64,000 nt of DNA. It comes from Chelatococcus sambhunathii. Its GTDB lineage: Bacteria > Pseudomonadota > Alphaproteobacteria > Rhizobiales > Methylopilaceae. Both the position numbers and the translations under genes were made by a program. Positions 24,570-32,542 of the stretch are shown here, piece by piece. Location of the stretch: positions 56,002 through 120,001 of the forward strand of contig JADBEO010000008.1 of the NCBI GenBank assembly GCA_031316315.1, given 5' to 3'. Each line of letters begins with the position of its first letter. Position 1 is the stretch's first letter. The notes beneath the pieces were generated by a model, which ran no database searches, was not told the DNA's origin, and was given only the letters and a program-made list of their open reading frames with translations.

Positions 24570-25574
24570 ATGTCTCAGCGTTCCGCGCCTGTCGCGGTGG
24601 TGACCGGAGCCTCCGCCGGGGTCGGCAGGGCCGTCGCGCTTCGATTCGCCGAAGGGGGCTTCGCCGTCGGCTTGATTGCGCGCGACGACGCGGCGCTCCA
24701 GGCGATGCGATCGGAGATCGAGGCTTCCGGCGGGAAGGCGGTCGCCGTCGCCGCCGACGTCGCGGACGCCCAGGCGGTGATGGACGCCGCCGACCACGTC
24801 GCACGCGACCTCGGACCGATCACGGTCTGGATCAACAACGCCATGGTCACCGTGATCTCGCCCGCCGCGGCGATGACGGCGGAAGAATATCGCCGCGTGA
24901 CGGAGGTCACATATCTTGGGGCGGTGCACGGGACGATGGCGGCGCTCAAGCACATGAAGCCGCGCGACGGCGGCTGCGTCATTCAGATCGGCTCGGCGCT
25001 GGCCTATCGCGGCCTGCCCCTCCAATCGGCCTATTGCGGCGCCAAGCATGCGATCCGCGGCTTCAGCGAAAGCGTGCGGTCCGAGTTGATCCATGACGGA
25101 TCGAGCGTTCGCCTGATGATGGTGGACCTGCCGGCGGTAAATACGCCCCAGTTCGATTGGGCGCGAACGCACGTCCCCAGGACGCCTCGCCCCATGGGGA
25201 CGCCGGCGCAGCCGGAGGCGATAGCGGAGGGCGTCTTCCGCGCGGCGCAGGGCGGTGGGAGAGACTACTGGATCGGCTGGACAACGGCGCTGACGGTGCT
25301 CGGCAACGCGGTGCTGCCGGGCTTTCTCGATCGCTACCTTGCGACCGCGGTCGAAGGGCAGCAGACCGCCATCCCCGCAACGCGGACGCGGCGGGACAAC
25401 CTCCTGAAGCCCGTGAGCGGCGCCCACCGCACGGCGGGATCGTTCAGCGACGAGGCGCGGTCGAGCGCGCCGCTGCTGCCCGCAGGCGCGGCGAGGGTCG
25501 GCGTCGTGGCCGCCGGAGCGCTCGCCTGCATGGCGATCGGCGCAACGATCGCGGCGGCCATCCGGAGACGCTGA
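24570..25574 (+). CDS. SDR-family oxidoreductase with C-terminal membrane anchor
   Basis: This 334-residue protein starts at ATG 24570, after GAGAAGGG. The Rossmann motif TGASAGVGRAVA is near residue 13, NNAM near 90, catalytic serine in QIGSALAYRG near 140 and YCGAK near 155. Unlike a classical 250-residue SDR, it continues about 80 residues and ends in a hydrophobic helix (VGVVAAGALACMAIGATIAAAI) followed by arginines, so it is probably tethered to the inner membrane. The upstream EcfG promoter suggests a stress role. The substrate is unknown. Confidence 0.85.
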   Translation: MSQRSAPVAVVTGASAGVGRAVALRFAEGGFAVGLIARDDAALQAMRSEIEASGGKAVAVAADVADAQAVMDAADHVARDLGPITVWINNAMVTVISPAAAMTAEEYRRVTEVTYLGAVHGTMAALKHMKPRDGGCVIQIGSALAYRGLPLQSAYCGAKHAIRGFSESVRSELIHDGSSVRLMMVDLPAVNTPQFDWARTHVPRTPRPMGTPAQPEAIAEGVFRAAQGGGRDYWIGWTTALTVLGNAVLPGFLDRYLATAVEGQQTAIPATRTRRDNLLKPVSGAHRTAGSFSDEARSSAPLLPAGAARVGVVAAGALACMAIGATIAAAIRRR

Positions 25575-25722
25575 AAGCTAACAAAAGCCGCCCCGTCTCC
25601 GGGGGTGACGGGAAAGCCTGGACGTCTCGCCGAGGACACGCCCGCCGCCGCTCCGCTGGCGGCGTGAGGGAACGAAATCGCGCTCGTTTGCTTCTGACTG
25701 ATGAACAAGGAGGAGCAAAGCG

Positions 25723-25911
25723 ATGTTTGCGAACGCCGGAGGAGATCTTTGGCTCTTGATGACGGTGGCGGGCGTCGTCGTGCTCGGGGCGGTGATCGCC
25801 TACTCGATCGTCAGGAGCCGCAGGGGAATGACCGCTCAGAAGCAGCGTCTCGCCGACCGGGGCGCCGAAGAGGTTTACGCTGCCGAGCAGCGTGATCCCG
25901 CCAATCGCTGA
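25723..25911 (+). CDS. Small single-pass membrane protein, 62 residues
   Basis: AAGGAGGAG lies 7 bases before the ATG. The product has one hydrophobic segment (LWLLMTVAGVVVLGAVIAY, residues 9-27), then a basic stretch SIVRSRRG and a charged tail, consistent with an inner-membrane protein with a cytoplasmic C-terminus. It resembles the small stress-associated membrane proteins common in Hyphomicrobiales, but I cannot assign a family. Confidence 0.7.
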   Translation: MFANAGGDLWLLMTVAGVVVLGAVIAYSIVRSRRGMTAQKQRLADRGAEEVYAAEQRDPANR

Positions 25912-25920
25912 GGCGCCGCG

Positions 25921-26130
25921 ATGGCCAGGCAGCGATCGGTCGACGGCGCGGACGCCAAAGACAAGATAAAGCGCGACGCGGCGGGGGCGTTCGCGCCGTC
26001 GCAGGCGGACGGCAGCAACGACGGGAGCGATAGCGCCGAACCGTCAGGCGACCGCGACGCGACGCGAGAGCCGGACGACCATTCGGCGCCGAAGAAGCCG
26101 GATCCGGACGGCGCGGCGGAGCGCCGATAA
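25921..26130 (+). CDS. Small hydrophilic, probably disordered protein, 69 residues
   Basis: Ten bases after the previous gene, a frame opens with ATGGCCAGGCAG and encodes a protein almost free of hydrophobic residues, rich in Asp, Ser, Ala, Lys and Arg. No helix-forming core is visible, so it is probably disordered. Close spacing and a common strand suggest co-expression with the small membrane protein. There is no good ribosome site, so the assignment is tentative. Confidence 0.45.
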   Translation: MARQRSVDGADAKDKIKRDAAGAFAPSQADGSNDGSDSAEPSGDRDATREPDDHSAPKKPDPDGAAERR

Positions 26131-26278
26131 CGATCGGACGGCCGACGTCGTCAGCATAACGGGACAGCTTCCCTCGGTCTCGCCGTAGAGCAGAGAACCC
26201 CGCGCGTGGCCGTGGTCGGAGAGCCGACGACAGCGGGTGCGCGTAGATGCGCCCCGCCCGTCCCGGTCCATCCGCCGG

Positions 26279-27397
26279 TCAGTCCCCTGCCGTCATCGAC
26301 GCGCGCGGCAGGAAGAGGTGTACGCTCGTTCCCTTGCCGGGCTCGCTTTCGATCCGGATGTGCCCGCCGGATTGGCGGATGAAGCCATAAACCTGGCTGA
26401 GCCCGAGACCGGTTCCCTCGCCCTGGCCCTTAGTGGTGAAGAAGGGCTCGAAGACGTGGGCGAGAACCTTCCTGTCCATCCCATGGCCGGTGTCGTGCAG
26501 GCTCAGGCGGACGAAGCCGGCGGCCGTCGCCTTCACCTCGTCCAGATCATCCGGGGCGTCGCTCGTTTCGATCGTGAACGTGCCGCCGTCGGCCATCGCA
26601 TGCTTGGCGTTGATCGCAAGATTGAGCAGGGCGACGTCGAGCTGGTTGGCGTCGATGAGGACCGAGCCCGCGCCCGGATTGAGCAGATGGCGGACCGTGA
26701 CGCCCTCGCCGAACGTCCGCTCCAGAAGCGAGGTGAGCGACCGGATCCGTTCGTTGAGGTCGACCGTCTCAGGGGCGAGAGGCTGCCGGCGCGAGAAGGC
26801 CAGCAACTGCTGCGTCAACGCGCCGCCAGTTTCCGTACGCTTCAGGATTTCGTCGATCAGCGAGGCGACTCTGGGATCGGCCGGATCTTCGGCAAGCCGC
26901 TTCCGCAGCAGGCGAAGCCCCGAGTCGACGGCGGCCACCAGATTGCTGAAATCGTGGACGATGCCGGCGGCCATGCGGCCGATCGCTTCAAGCTTCTGCG
27001 ACTGACGCTGCCGCTCCTCATGGGCGCGACGACCGGAGACGTCGCGAAGGCTGGCGAGCAAAGCGGGCTTGCCGTCCCAGGTCACCTCGACGACCCGCAT
27101 CTCCACCTCGGCGGATTGGCCGCCCGGGCGGGTAACGGTGATCATGGCGGTTTCGTCGGAGACGATGGGGCGCCCGAGGGGTACATGGAGCAGCTCTTCG
27201 AGCGGATGGCCGAAGATCTGGGCGGCCGCCGGATTGGCGTAAAGGACGGCGCCGGAGAGAGCGACGACGAGAACGCCGTCCGCAGTGTTCTCGATCAGAA
27301 GCCGGAAGCTCGGCTGGCTGATGCTGGTGACCTGCGGATGATCGGCGGGGTTCAGGACCTCGACCGGACCCTGCTTCATCTCTCCTGACCTGCTCAC
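26279..27397 (-). CDS. PAS-domain sensor histidine kinase linked to KaiBC
   Basis: This 372-residue kinase has one PAS domain at about 27-125, a dimerisation/phosphoacceptor helix with GIVHDFSNL (H148) and a HATPase_c domain with N box LAINAKHAM, G1 HDTGHGMD and G2 GTGLGLSQVYG. There are no membrane helices, so it senses a cytoplasmic signal. The ATG overlaps the kaiC stop (ATGA). Operon position suggests it receives KaiB/KaiC state, as SasA does in cyanobacteria, although it lacks SasA's KaiB-like domain. The partner response regulator is not adjacent. Confidence 0.9.
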   Translation of the reverse strand: MSRSGEMKQGPVEVLNPADHPQVTSISQPSFRLLIENTADGVLVVALSGAVLYANPAAAQIFGHPLEELLHVPLGRPIVSDETAMITVTRPGGQSAEVEMRVVEVTWDGKPALLASLRDVSGRRAHEERQRQSQKLEAIGRMAAGIVHDFSNLVAAVDSGLRLLRKRLAEDPADPRVASLIDEILKRTETGGALTQQLLAFSRRQPLAPETVDLNERIRSLTSLLERTFGEGVTVRHLLNPGAGSVLIDANQLDVALLNLAINAKHAMADGGTFTIETSDAPDDLDEVKATAAGFVRLSLHDTGHGMDRKVLAHVFEPFFTTKGQGEGTGLGLSQVYGFIRQSGGHIRIESEPGKGTSVHLFLPRASMTAGD

Positions 27398-28890
27398 GGC
27401 GCCGGGGGGACGTTCGCCACGGACCCCCCGAACACATCCGGCGCGCCTTCCACGGGGCGGCCAAGATGCATGCCGCCGCCGTCGATCGTGAAGCGCCTGA
27501 TCTGCTTGTCATGCTCGCTGCCGCGCATCTTCAGGACGATGAGACCGCGGTGCATGAACTCCGCCTTCTGGATGTAACGAAGAAGGATGATCGAGTCCGT
27601 CAGCGTCGAAATATGCTGCTCGCTGGCTGAATGGCCGCCGACGAGGGACTTGTCGGTGGCGGTGCAGAGCCCTGCGATCTCCCGCTTCTTGATGAAGGAG
27701 GTCAGGCTGATCAGGAACTCGCGGAAGCCGGTTTCGGGCGCGATCCGCTCGAGCGCCGACAGGCTGTCGATGGCGATCCGGTCCGGTTTGAACTCTTCGA
27801 CCAGTTCCTGGATCATCAGCAGGTGGTCGGGCAGGCTCTGGGCTTCCGGATAGAGGCAGACCACCTTGAGCCGGCCATCCGCCTCCATGCTCTCGAAGTC
27901 GACGCCCCAGCTGCGCGCGTTGCGGAAGAGCTGGCCGCGGCTTTCCTCGAACCCGACCAGCAGGGCCCGCTCCCCGGCGGCGACGCCGCCGGCCATGAAG
28001 TTGGTGACCAGCAGCGTCTTGCCGGTGCCGGTCGCGCCGCTGACGAGGGTGACGCTGTCGCGGAAGAAGCCGCCGCTGCTCATCTTGTCGAGCTCGGCGT
28101 TGCCGCTCGTCACCCGCTTGGAGCTGGACTGCTGTTCGAGACGCAGCGACGACAGTGGAACCGCGACCATGCCGTGTTCGCTCACGAGCGTGATCGGCAC
28201 CTCGCCTTCCACATGGCGGCTGCCGCGCATCTTGAGCACTTCGATCGTGCGCCGGCGGCGTTCACGGTCGAGCGCATTGCGCAGGATGACGACGTTGTCG
28301 GCGACGAACTCCTCGATGCGATGCCGGGAGATCTCGCCATATTCGCTGTTGCGCTCGGCCGTCATAAGGACGGTCAGTCCTTCCTTCTTGAGCGCAGTGG
28401 CGATGCGCAGCAGTTCACGACGCACGGCTTTTTCATCCGTCACGAAGTGGTCGAACAGCTGCGTGATCGAGTCGAGGACGATGCGTTTGGCTTTGGCGTT
28501 CTTGGCCGCGTAGAGGATCCGCGCGAGCAGGCCGGCGAGGTCGAAGTCGCCGACCACCATCTGGTCGGTATCGCGCGGGCTGGCGTCGACGAAGGCGAGT
28601 TTGTTCGCTTCACGCCACCCGCGGATGTCCCACCCGAAGCTCGCCATGTTGACCTCGATGTCGGCCGGCGATTCCTCGAACGTCACGAAGACGCCCGGCT
28701 CATCGAGATCGGTGATGCCGTGGGCGAGGAACTGCGTCGCGAATACGGTCTTGCCGCTTCCAGGCGTGCCGCCGACCACCGTCGTCCGGCGTCGAGGCAG
28801 TCCGCCCATGACCAGGTCGTCGAAGGCCTCGATGCCGGTCTTGACGCGTTCGAGCACGGGATCGATGAGGCGCTCCTCGGTCGCGGTCAT
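27394..28890 (-). CDS. kaiC: KaiC-family double-domain ATPase (circadian clock protein homologue)
   Basis: This 498-residue protein has two RecA-like domains: CI with Walker A GGTPGSGKT (40-48) and catalytic FEESP (71-75), and CII with GATGTGKT (285-292) and FEESRGQ. The cyanobacterial autophosphorylation pair is conserved in QHISTLTD (S428, T429), in the position of S431/T432. The C-terminus is about 20 residues shorter than in Synechococcus, so the KaiA-binding tail may be reduced, which fits the absence of kaiA here. It is coupled by 4-base overlaps to kaiB upstream and the histidine kinase downstream. In non-cyanobacteria such proteins are tied to stress tolerance or damped daily rhythms. 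Confidence 0.95.
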   Translation of the reverse strand: MTATEERLIDPVLERVKTGIEAFDDLVMGGLPRRRTTVVGGTPGSGKTVFATQFLAHGITDLDEPGVFVTFEESPADIEVNMASFGWDIRGWREANKLAFVDASPRDTDQMVVGDFDLAGLLARILYAAKNAKAKRIVLDSITQLFDHFVTDEKAVRRELLRIATALKKEGLTVLMTAERNSEYGEISRHRIEEFVADNVVILRNALDRERRRRTIEVLKMRGSRHVEGEVPITLVSEHGMVAVPLSSLRLEQQSSSKRVTSGNAELDKMSSGGFFRDSVTLVSGATGTGKTLLVTNFMAGGVAAGERALLVGFEESRGQLFRNARSWGVDFESMEADGRLKVVCLYPEAQSLPDHLLMIQELVEEFKPDRIAIDSLSALERIAPETGFREFLISLTSFIKKREIAGLCTATDKSLVGGHSASEQHISTLTDSIILLRYIQKAEFMHRGLIVLKMRGSEHDKQIRRFTIDGGGMHLGRPVEGAPDVFGGSVANVPPAP

Positions 28891-29195
28891 GCGGCGCTGT
28901 CCTTCTTGAGGTAGCCGAAATATTCGAGAACCCGCGCCACGTCGCTGATGTCGCCGACCAAACGACGCGGCGGGACGACGGATTCGTCGGAAAGCGTCGG
29001 CGTCGCCAGGATGCCGGCCTTCTCCGCCTCGTCAGGTCGGTCGATAATGTCGACGACTTCGATCGCGACCTTGCCGTGAAGCGCTTCGATGAGGTCGAGC
29101 CTGCTTCTCCGCGCCCGCCCGGCGCCGGGCGTATCGCCGGCCACGTACAGCCGCAGAACCGCGCTCTGCGCGTCCGGGGGGACTTCGGCGCTCAA
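28887..29195 (-). CDS. kaiB: KaiB-family protein
   Basis: This 102-residue thioredoxin-fold protein has the same length as cyanobacterial KaiB. The conserved opening LRLYVAGDTP, the central EVVDIIDRPDEAEK and the ILATPTLS block, followed by RRLVGDISD, match the family strongly. It is the first gene of the kaiB-kaiC-kinase operon and overlaps kaiC by 4 bases. KaiB normally refolds and binds phosphorylated KaiC. Confidence 0.94.
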   Translation of the reverse strand: MSAEVPPDAQSAVLRLYVAGDTPGAGRARRSRLDLIEALHGKVAIEVVDIIDRPDEAEKAGILATPTLSDESVVPPRRLVGDISDVARVLEYFGYLKKDSAA

Positions 29196-29263
29196 GCGTT
29201 ACGCTCGCCGGCGCGAGGGCGCGGAGTGGGCGCGAGGCGGCCCCGCCAGGTCGTCGGCATTCT

Positions 29264-29277
29264 TGTCTCCCGAGACA
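29264..29277. promoter_or_regulatory. 14-base palindrome in the kaiB/Crp-like divergent region
   Basis: TGTCTC-CC-GAGACA is a perfect dyad between the divergent kaiB and Crp/Fnr-type genes. Its placement suggests a site that controls both, but the half-site does not match a Crp or Fnr consensus. The remaining 240 bases of this region show no gene. Confidence 0.4.
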
Positions 29278-29448
29278 CGCCGCAAAGTTGCCTGGGAGCC
29301 CCGCGCGCCGCCGCCCGCGCTTGATGAGGCTTCGATCAGCGCCTTTGTGTCACCTTGTAGACATTCATGGGGAGGACGTCTGCGCACTAGTGGACATTTC
29401 TCATGGATTGACGTTGAAACCCGCCGGCCCCTTTCACGGACTGAAGCG

Positions 29449-30273
29449 ATGCAGCTGCGCATGCAGGAACCGTTCGATCACATCGGCAACAACCTGCTGC
29501 GGGCGCTCCGGTCGGATGACTGGGCGATCCTGCAGCCGAAGCTTGAAGAATGGTCGGCGCCGACGGGCGCGCTTCTGCACGATCCCGGCGACACGGTGCG
29601 CCATGCCTACTTTCCCCGCGGGTCGAGCCTGATCTCGTATCTGGTTGTTCTTGCCGACGGCCGCGCGATCGAAACCGCGCTCGTCGGGCGCGAAGGCGCG
29701 GTCGGCGGCATCGTCAGCCAAGGCAGACTGCCGGCTTTCTCGCGCGCCGAAGTGCAGCTGGGCGGCTCCTTCTTCCGCATGGATTTGCACGATCTCGAGG
29801 AGGCGAAATCGCGTTCGCCGACGCTGCGCTATCTCTTCGCGCGCTACGCCGACTGCCTCATGGCTCAGGTGTTTCAATCCGTGGCCTGCAACGCAGCCCA
29901 TTCGATCGAACAGCGCACGGCCAAATGGCTGCTCGCCGCGATCGAACGCACGGGCGCGCCGGATCTGGCGCTTACGCAGGAGCAGCTCGCGGCGATGTTG
30001 GGAGTGGGCCGCAGCTATCTCAGCCGCGTGGTCCGCGACCTCAAGGAACGAGGCGTCATCGAAACCCGCAGAGCGCGGTTCGGGGTCCGAGATGTCGAAG
30101 GCCTGAGACTGCTTGCCTGCGAGTGCAACGCCGCGACGAGCCGCCATTTCGACGAGGTTCTAAAGGGGGTGTATCCCGCCGAGGAAATCAATTGGTCGCA
30201 CATCCACGCGAAAGAGGGAGAGCGTCCTGACGGGGCCGGCCGGTCCGCTCCCGCCGGCAAGAGCCCTCTCTGA
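29449..30273 (+). CDS. Crp/Fnr-family transcriptional regulator
   Basis: This 274-residue regulator has an N-terminal cyclic-nucleotide-binding-type beta barrel (about 30-140, with HDPGDTVRHAYFPRGSSLIS) and a C-terminal helix-turn-helix (LTQEQLAAMLGVGRSYLSRV, 175-194). The barrel lacks the residues expected for cAMP binding and has no Fnr cysteine cluster, so the ligand is unknown. ATG 29449 gives the usual N-terminus; an ATG four codons later is possible. It is divergent from kaiB and may regulate the Kai operon. Confidence 0.88.
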   Translation: MQLRMQEPFDHIGNNLLRALRSDDWAILQPKLEEWSAPTGALLHDPGDTVRHAYFPRGSSLISYLVVLADGRAIETALVGREGAVGGIVSQGRLPAFSRAEVQLGGSFFRMDLHDLEEAKSRSPTLRYLFARYADCLMAQVFQSVACNAAHSIEQRTAKWLLAAIERTGAPDLALTQEQLAAMLGVGRSYLSRVVRDLKERGVIETRRARFGVRDVEGLRLLACECNAATSRHFDEVLKGVYPAEEINWSHIHAKEGERPDGAGRSAPAGKSPL

Positions 30274-30313
30274 CGAAAAGGCGACGCTGCGCTCTTGTCG
30301 GGGTCGCCGGCGT

Positions 30314-30958
30314 CTACGAACCCTGCTCGTTCGCTGAATCGGCGCCACGTCGCGTGCCCGCGAGCGGGATCTCGTTGAGCGTGTAAAGCTTGAGCCCTTC
30401 GTCGTGCAGGACGATCGTCGTCAGCGATCCCGGGCTGATCTCGAGCTGGCCATGTCGATGGAGCGGCAGGCTGATCGCGAACATCACGGCCGCCTTGATG
30501 ACGTCGCCATGACTAACTGCGGCCACGGCGCCGCCGGCGTGGCGTTCGCGCAGCGACATCAGCCAGCCGACCACGCGGCTCTGCGTCTGCGCCATGCTCT
30601 CGCCGTTGGGCGGCGCCGCGATGTCGCGGCGTTCGTTCCAGCGCCGCCAGTCCTCGCGCCCCGCAAGATCGGAGAACTGGGCCCCGGTCCAGTCGCCGAA
30701 ATCGATCTCGATCAATGGCTCCGCGATCTCGGTCGACAGGCCGTGCGGCTGCGCGACCGCCTCCGCAGTCTGTCGCGCGCGCCGAATTGGGCTCGAATAC
30801 ACCGCCGCAAGACGTTCGCGCGACAGCCGTCGAGCGAGGGCCTGCGCTTCGGCGCGCCCCGCCTCGCCCAGCGGATGGCCCTCGGCTCTTCCGCAGAGAC
30901 GGTCATGAACCGCCTCGTGCGCGCCGTGGCGCAGCATGAAGATCGCGATTGGGCTCAT
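30314..30958 (-). CDS. Histidine phosphatase (phosphoglycerate mutase-like)
   Basis: This 214-residue enzyme has the phosphohistidine motif LRHGAHE near residue 10, YSSPIRRARQTAEAV near 54 with the second conserved arginine, the acid in EIDFGDWTG near 84 and the second catalytic histidine in AVSHGDV near 148. It is last in a leftward set behind inositol-1-phosphate synthase, so dephosphorylation of inositol phosphate or a sugar phosphate is an attractive but unproven role. Other small phosphoesters are possible. Confidence 0.88.
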   Translation of the reverse strand: MSPIAIFMLRHGAHEAVHDRLCGRAEGHPLGEAGRAEAQALARRLSRERLAAVYSSPIRRARQTAEAVAQPHGLSTEIAEPLIEIDFGDWTGAQFSDLAGREDWRRWNERRDIAAPPNGESMAQTQSRVVGWLMSLRERHAGGAVAAVSHGDVIKAAVMFAISLPLHRHGQLEISPGSLTTIVLHDEGLKLYTLNEIPLAGTRRGADSANEQGS

Positions 30959-31001
30959 GTCGAGCGTGTCCGATGCGCGGATGCGACGACGCCAACCCCG
31001 C

Positions 31002-31574
31002 TCATCCGGCGTCCGGCACGAATTTGAGCCGGCCCGCGGCCATGAGCGCCATCGTCACCGCCGCGGCGTGCATCGACTGCCCGAGCAGCCCGTCCGCGAG
31101 CCGGCCGACGACATCGCCGACAGGGATGGTGAGCGCTTCCATGCCCTCCTCGCCGAGGTCGAGGCGTTGCTCTCCGCATCGCCTGGCGTTCCGGGCCAGA
31201 AACACATGGACGCGGTTCGTCTGAATGGCGGGGTTCGGATAGAGCGTGCTCACCGCCTGGAACTCGTCGGCGTCGAAGCCGGTTTCCTCGACCAGCTCCC
31301 GTCGCGCGGCCTGCGCGAGGTCCGCATCGGACGCATCTACCGCGCCGCCCGGCACCTCCAGCACAGTTTCCGCCACCGCGTGCCGATACTGTCTGACGAG
31401 GACGATCTCGTCCTCCGCCGTCAAGGCGACCACGTGGACCCAGTCCGGATAGGACAGCACGTAATAGGGCTCGACGGGAACGCCGCTCGCCGTTCGACAG
31501 GAATCCGCCCGCACGTCGATCCATCGATCCGACAGCACGGTTCTGGATGAGACCGTGGTCCAATGACGTGTCAT
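31002..31574 (-). CDS. Nudix hydrolase (ADP-ribose/nucleoside-diphosphate-sugar type)
   Basis: This 190-residue protein begins with MTRHWTTVSSRTVLSDRWIDV, typical of ADP-ribose pyrophosphatase-like Nudix enzymes. The Nudix box is GGAVDASDADLAQAARRELV-EETGF with the catalytic REx2EE glutamates. The ATG at 31574 lies 11 bases after the glycoside hydrolase stop, so it is co-transcribed with the inositol branch. It could recycle or control a nucleotide sugar used by the locus. Confidence 0.87.
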   Translation of the reverse strand: MTRHWTTVSSRTVLSDRWIDVRADSCRTASGVPVEPYYVLSYPDWVHVVALTAEDEIVLVRQYRHAVAETVLEVPGGAVDASDADLAQAARRELVEETGFDADEFQAVSTLYPNPAIQTNRVHVFLARNARRCGEQRLDLGEEGMEALTIPVGDVVGRLADGLLGQSMHAAAVTMALMAAGRLKFVPDAG

Positions 31575-31585
31575 CTTTCCCTCCG

Positions 31586-32542
31586 CTATCCCTGGATGGA
31601 AAGAGCGCCGGCGAGCTCCGTAGCGTCTTGACCCGCGCCCGCGACGTCGAGGCGACCCGGCGCGTGGCGCCTGATCATCGCTCCGCAGAACTCGGCGAAT
31701 TCCTCGACGACTTGAGGCGGGCTGGTGTGGTGCGGCTCGATTCCGCGATGCTCGGGCGTGAAGCAGAACGTCACGGTGACGTCGAACTCGGTCAGGGCCT
31801 CCATCTGGCGGTCGAACCAGTCGAGCGCACCCGGCCGAAAGCTGTCGGCCCATGACAGGCCGGTGCGCACATGCCGGACCCCGAGCCGCCGCAGCCATGC
31901 GACGGCTTCATGCAGCCGGTGGTCTTCAAAGTGGAACCACTGGCAGATTCCGAGATCGGCGGCGTAATCGCCGAACGCCTCCAGGGCGGGCTTGGGCGAG
32001 CCGTCCTCGCGCAGCAGCCCCATGTGGAAGTGCCGGAAATAGGACGACCCTTCCGCCTCCTTGTGGCGGGTGGTCGCCTCCCAGGCGGCCGGCAGATCGT
32101 AGAGGCTGTACCAGTGGACGCGAGGGGCGCGGCCGACGAGGAGCTCCGCGGTGCGGCGCACGCCCCAGGCCTGAACCTCTTCGGAGCCGAACGACGAGAC
32201 GCCGCACTCCGTGACCCAGACAGGCTTGTCCGTCACCGCCTCGATCTCGGCGACCTTGTCCGGCCACTCGTCGATCTTCCAGAGGTTCCAGTCGAGCGGG
32301 AAGCCGTGGACGGCGACGACGTCGACATGGTCGAGCACGCCCTTGCCGATCAACCGCTTCAGGAACCAGGGGTCGATCGGCGACATGCCGCCGAGCACGC
32401 GCGGCAGAGAGGCGTTCTCGGCTCGGATCGCCTGACCGGCCAGGATCGTCATGCGGGCGAACAGGTCCCACTCGGGATCGAGCAACGGATCCCAATGCGA
32501 CTTGTTGTTCGGCTCGTTCCAGATTTTCGCGGCTTCAATCAT
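31586..32542 (-). CDS. TIM-barrel glycoside hydrolase-like protein with circularly permuted motif order
   Basis: This 318-residue protein opens with AAKIWNEPNNKSHW, where the acid/base glutamate (E10) of a clan-A glycosidase is expected in strand 4. KPVWVTECG with the likely nucleophile E112 (strand 7) and VHWYSLYDL (strand 8) follow. Only then come GVRHVRTGLSWAD (strand 2) and VTVTFCFTPE (strand 3). Normal xylosidase-like enzymes have these last blocks first. The start overlaps the methyltransferase end by 8 bases. It has no signal peptide, so it acts in the cytoplasm. A role in building or trimming the glycoside made here is inferred. The alternative is two half-genes fused. Confidence 0.72.
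   Translation of the reverse strand: MIEAAKIWNEPNNKSHWDPLLDPEWDLFARMTILAGQAIRAENASLPRVLGGMSPIDPWFLKRLIGKGVLDHVDVVAVHGFPLDWNLWKIDEWPDKVAEIEAVTDKPVWVTECGVSSFGSEEVQAWGVRRTAELLVGRAPRVHWYSLYDLPAAWEATTRHKEAEGSSYFRHFHMGLLREDGSPKPALEAFGDYAADLGICQWFHFEDHRLHEAVAWLRRLGVRHVRTGLSWADSFRPGALDWFDRQMEALTEFDVTVTFCFTPEHRGIEPHHTSPPQVVEEFAEFCGAMIRRHAPGRLDVAGAGQDATELAGALSIQG

Noticed and set aside
25671..25700. Possible EcfG promoter before the 62-residue membrane protein
   Set aside because: GGAAC is present, but CGTT is only 11 bases away; at 16 bases the sequence is GCTT, so the spacing does not fit the consensus.
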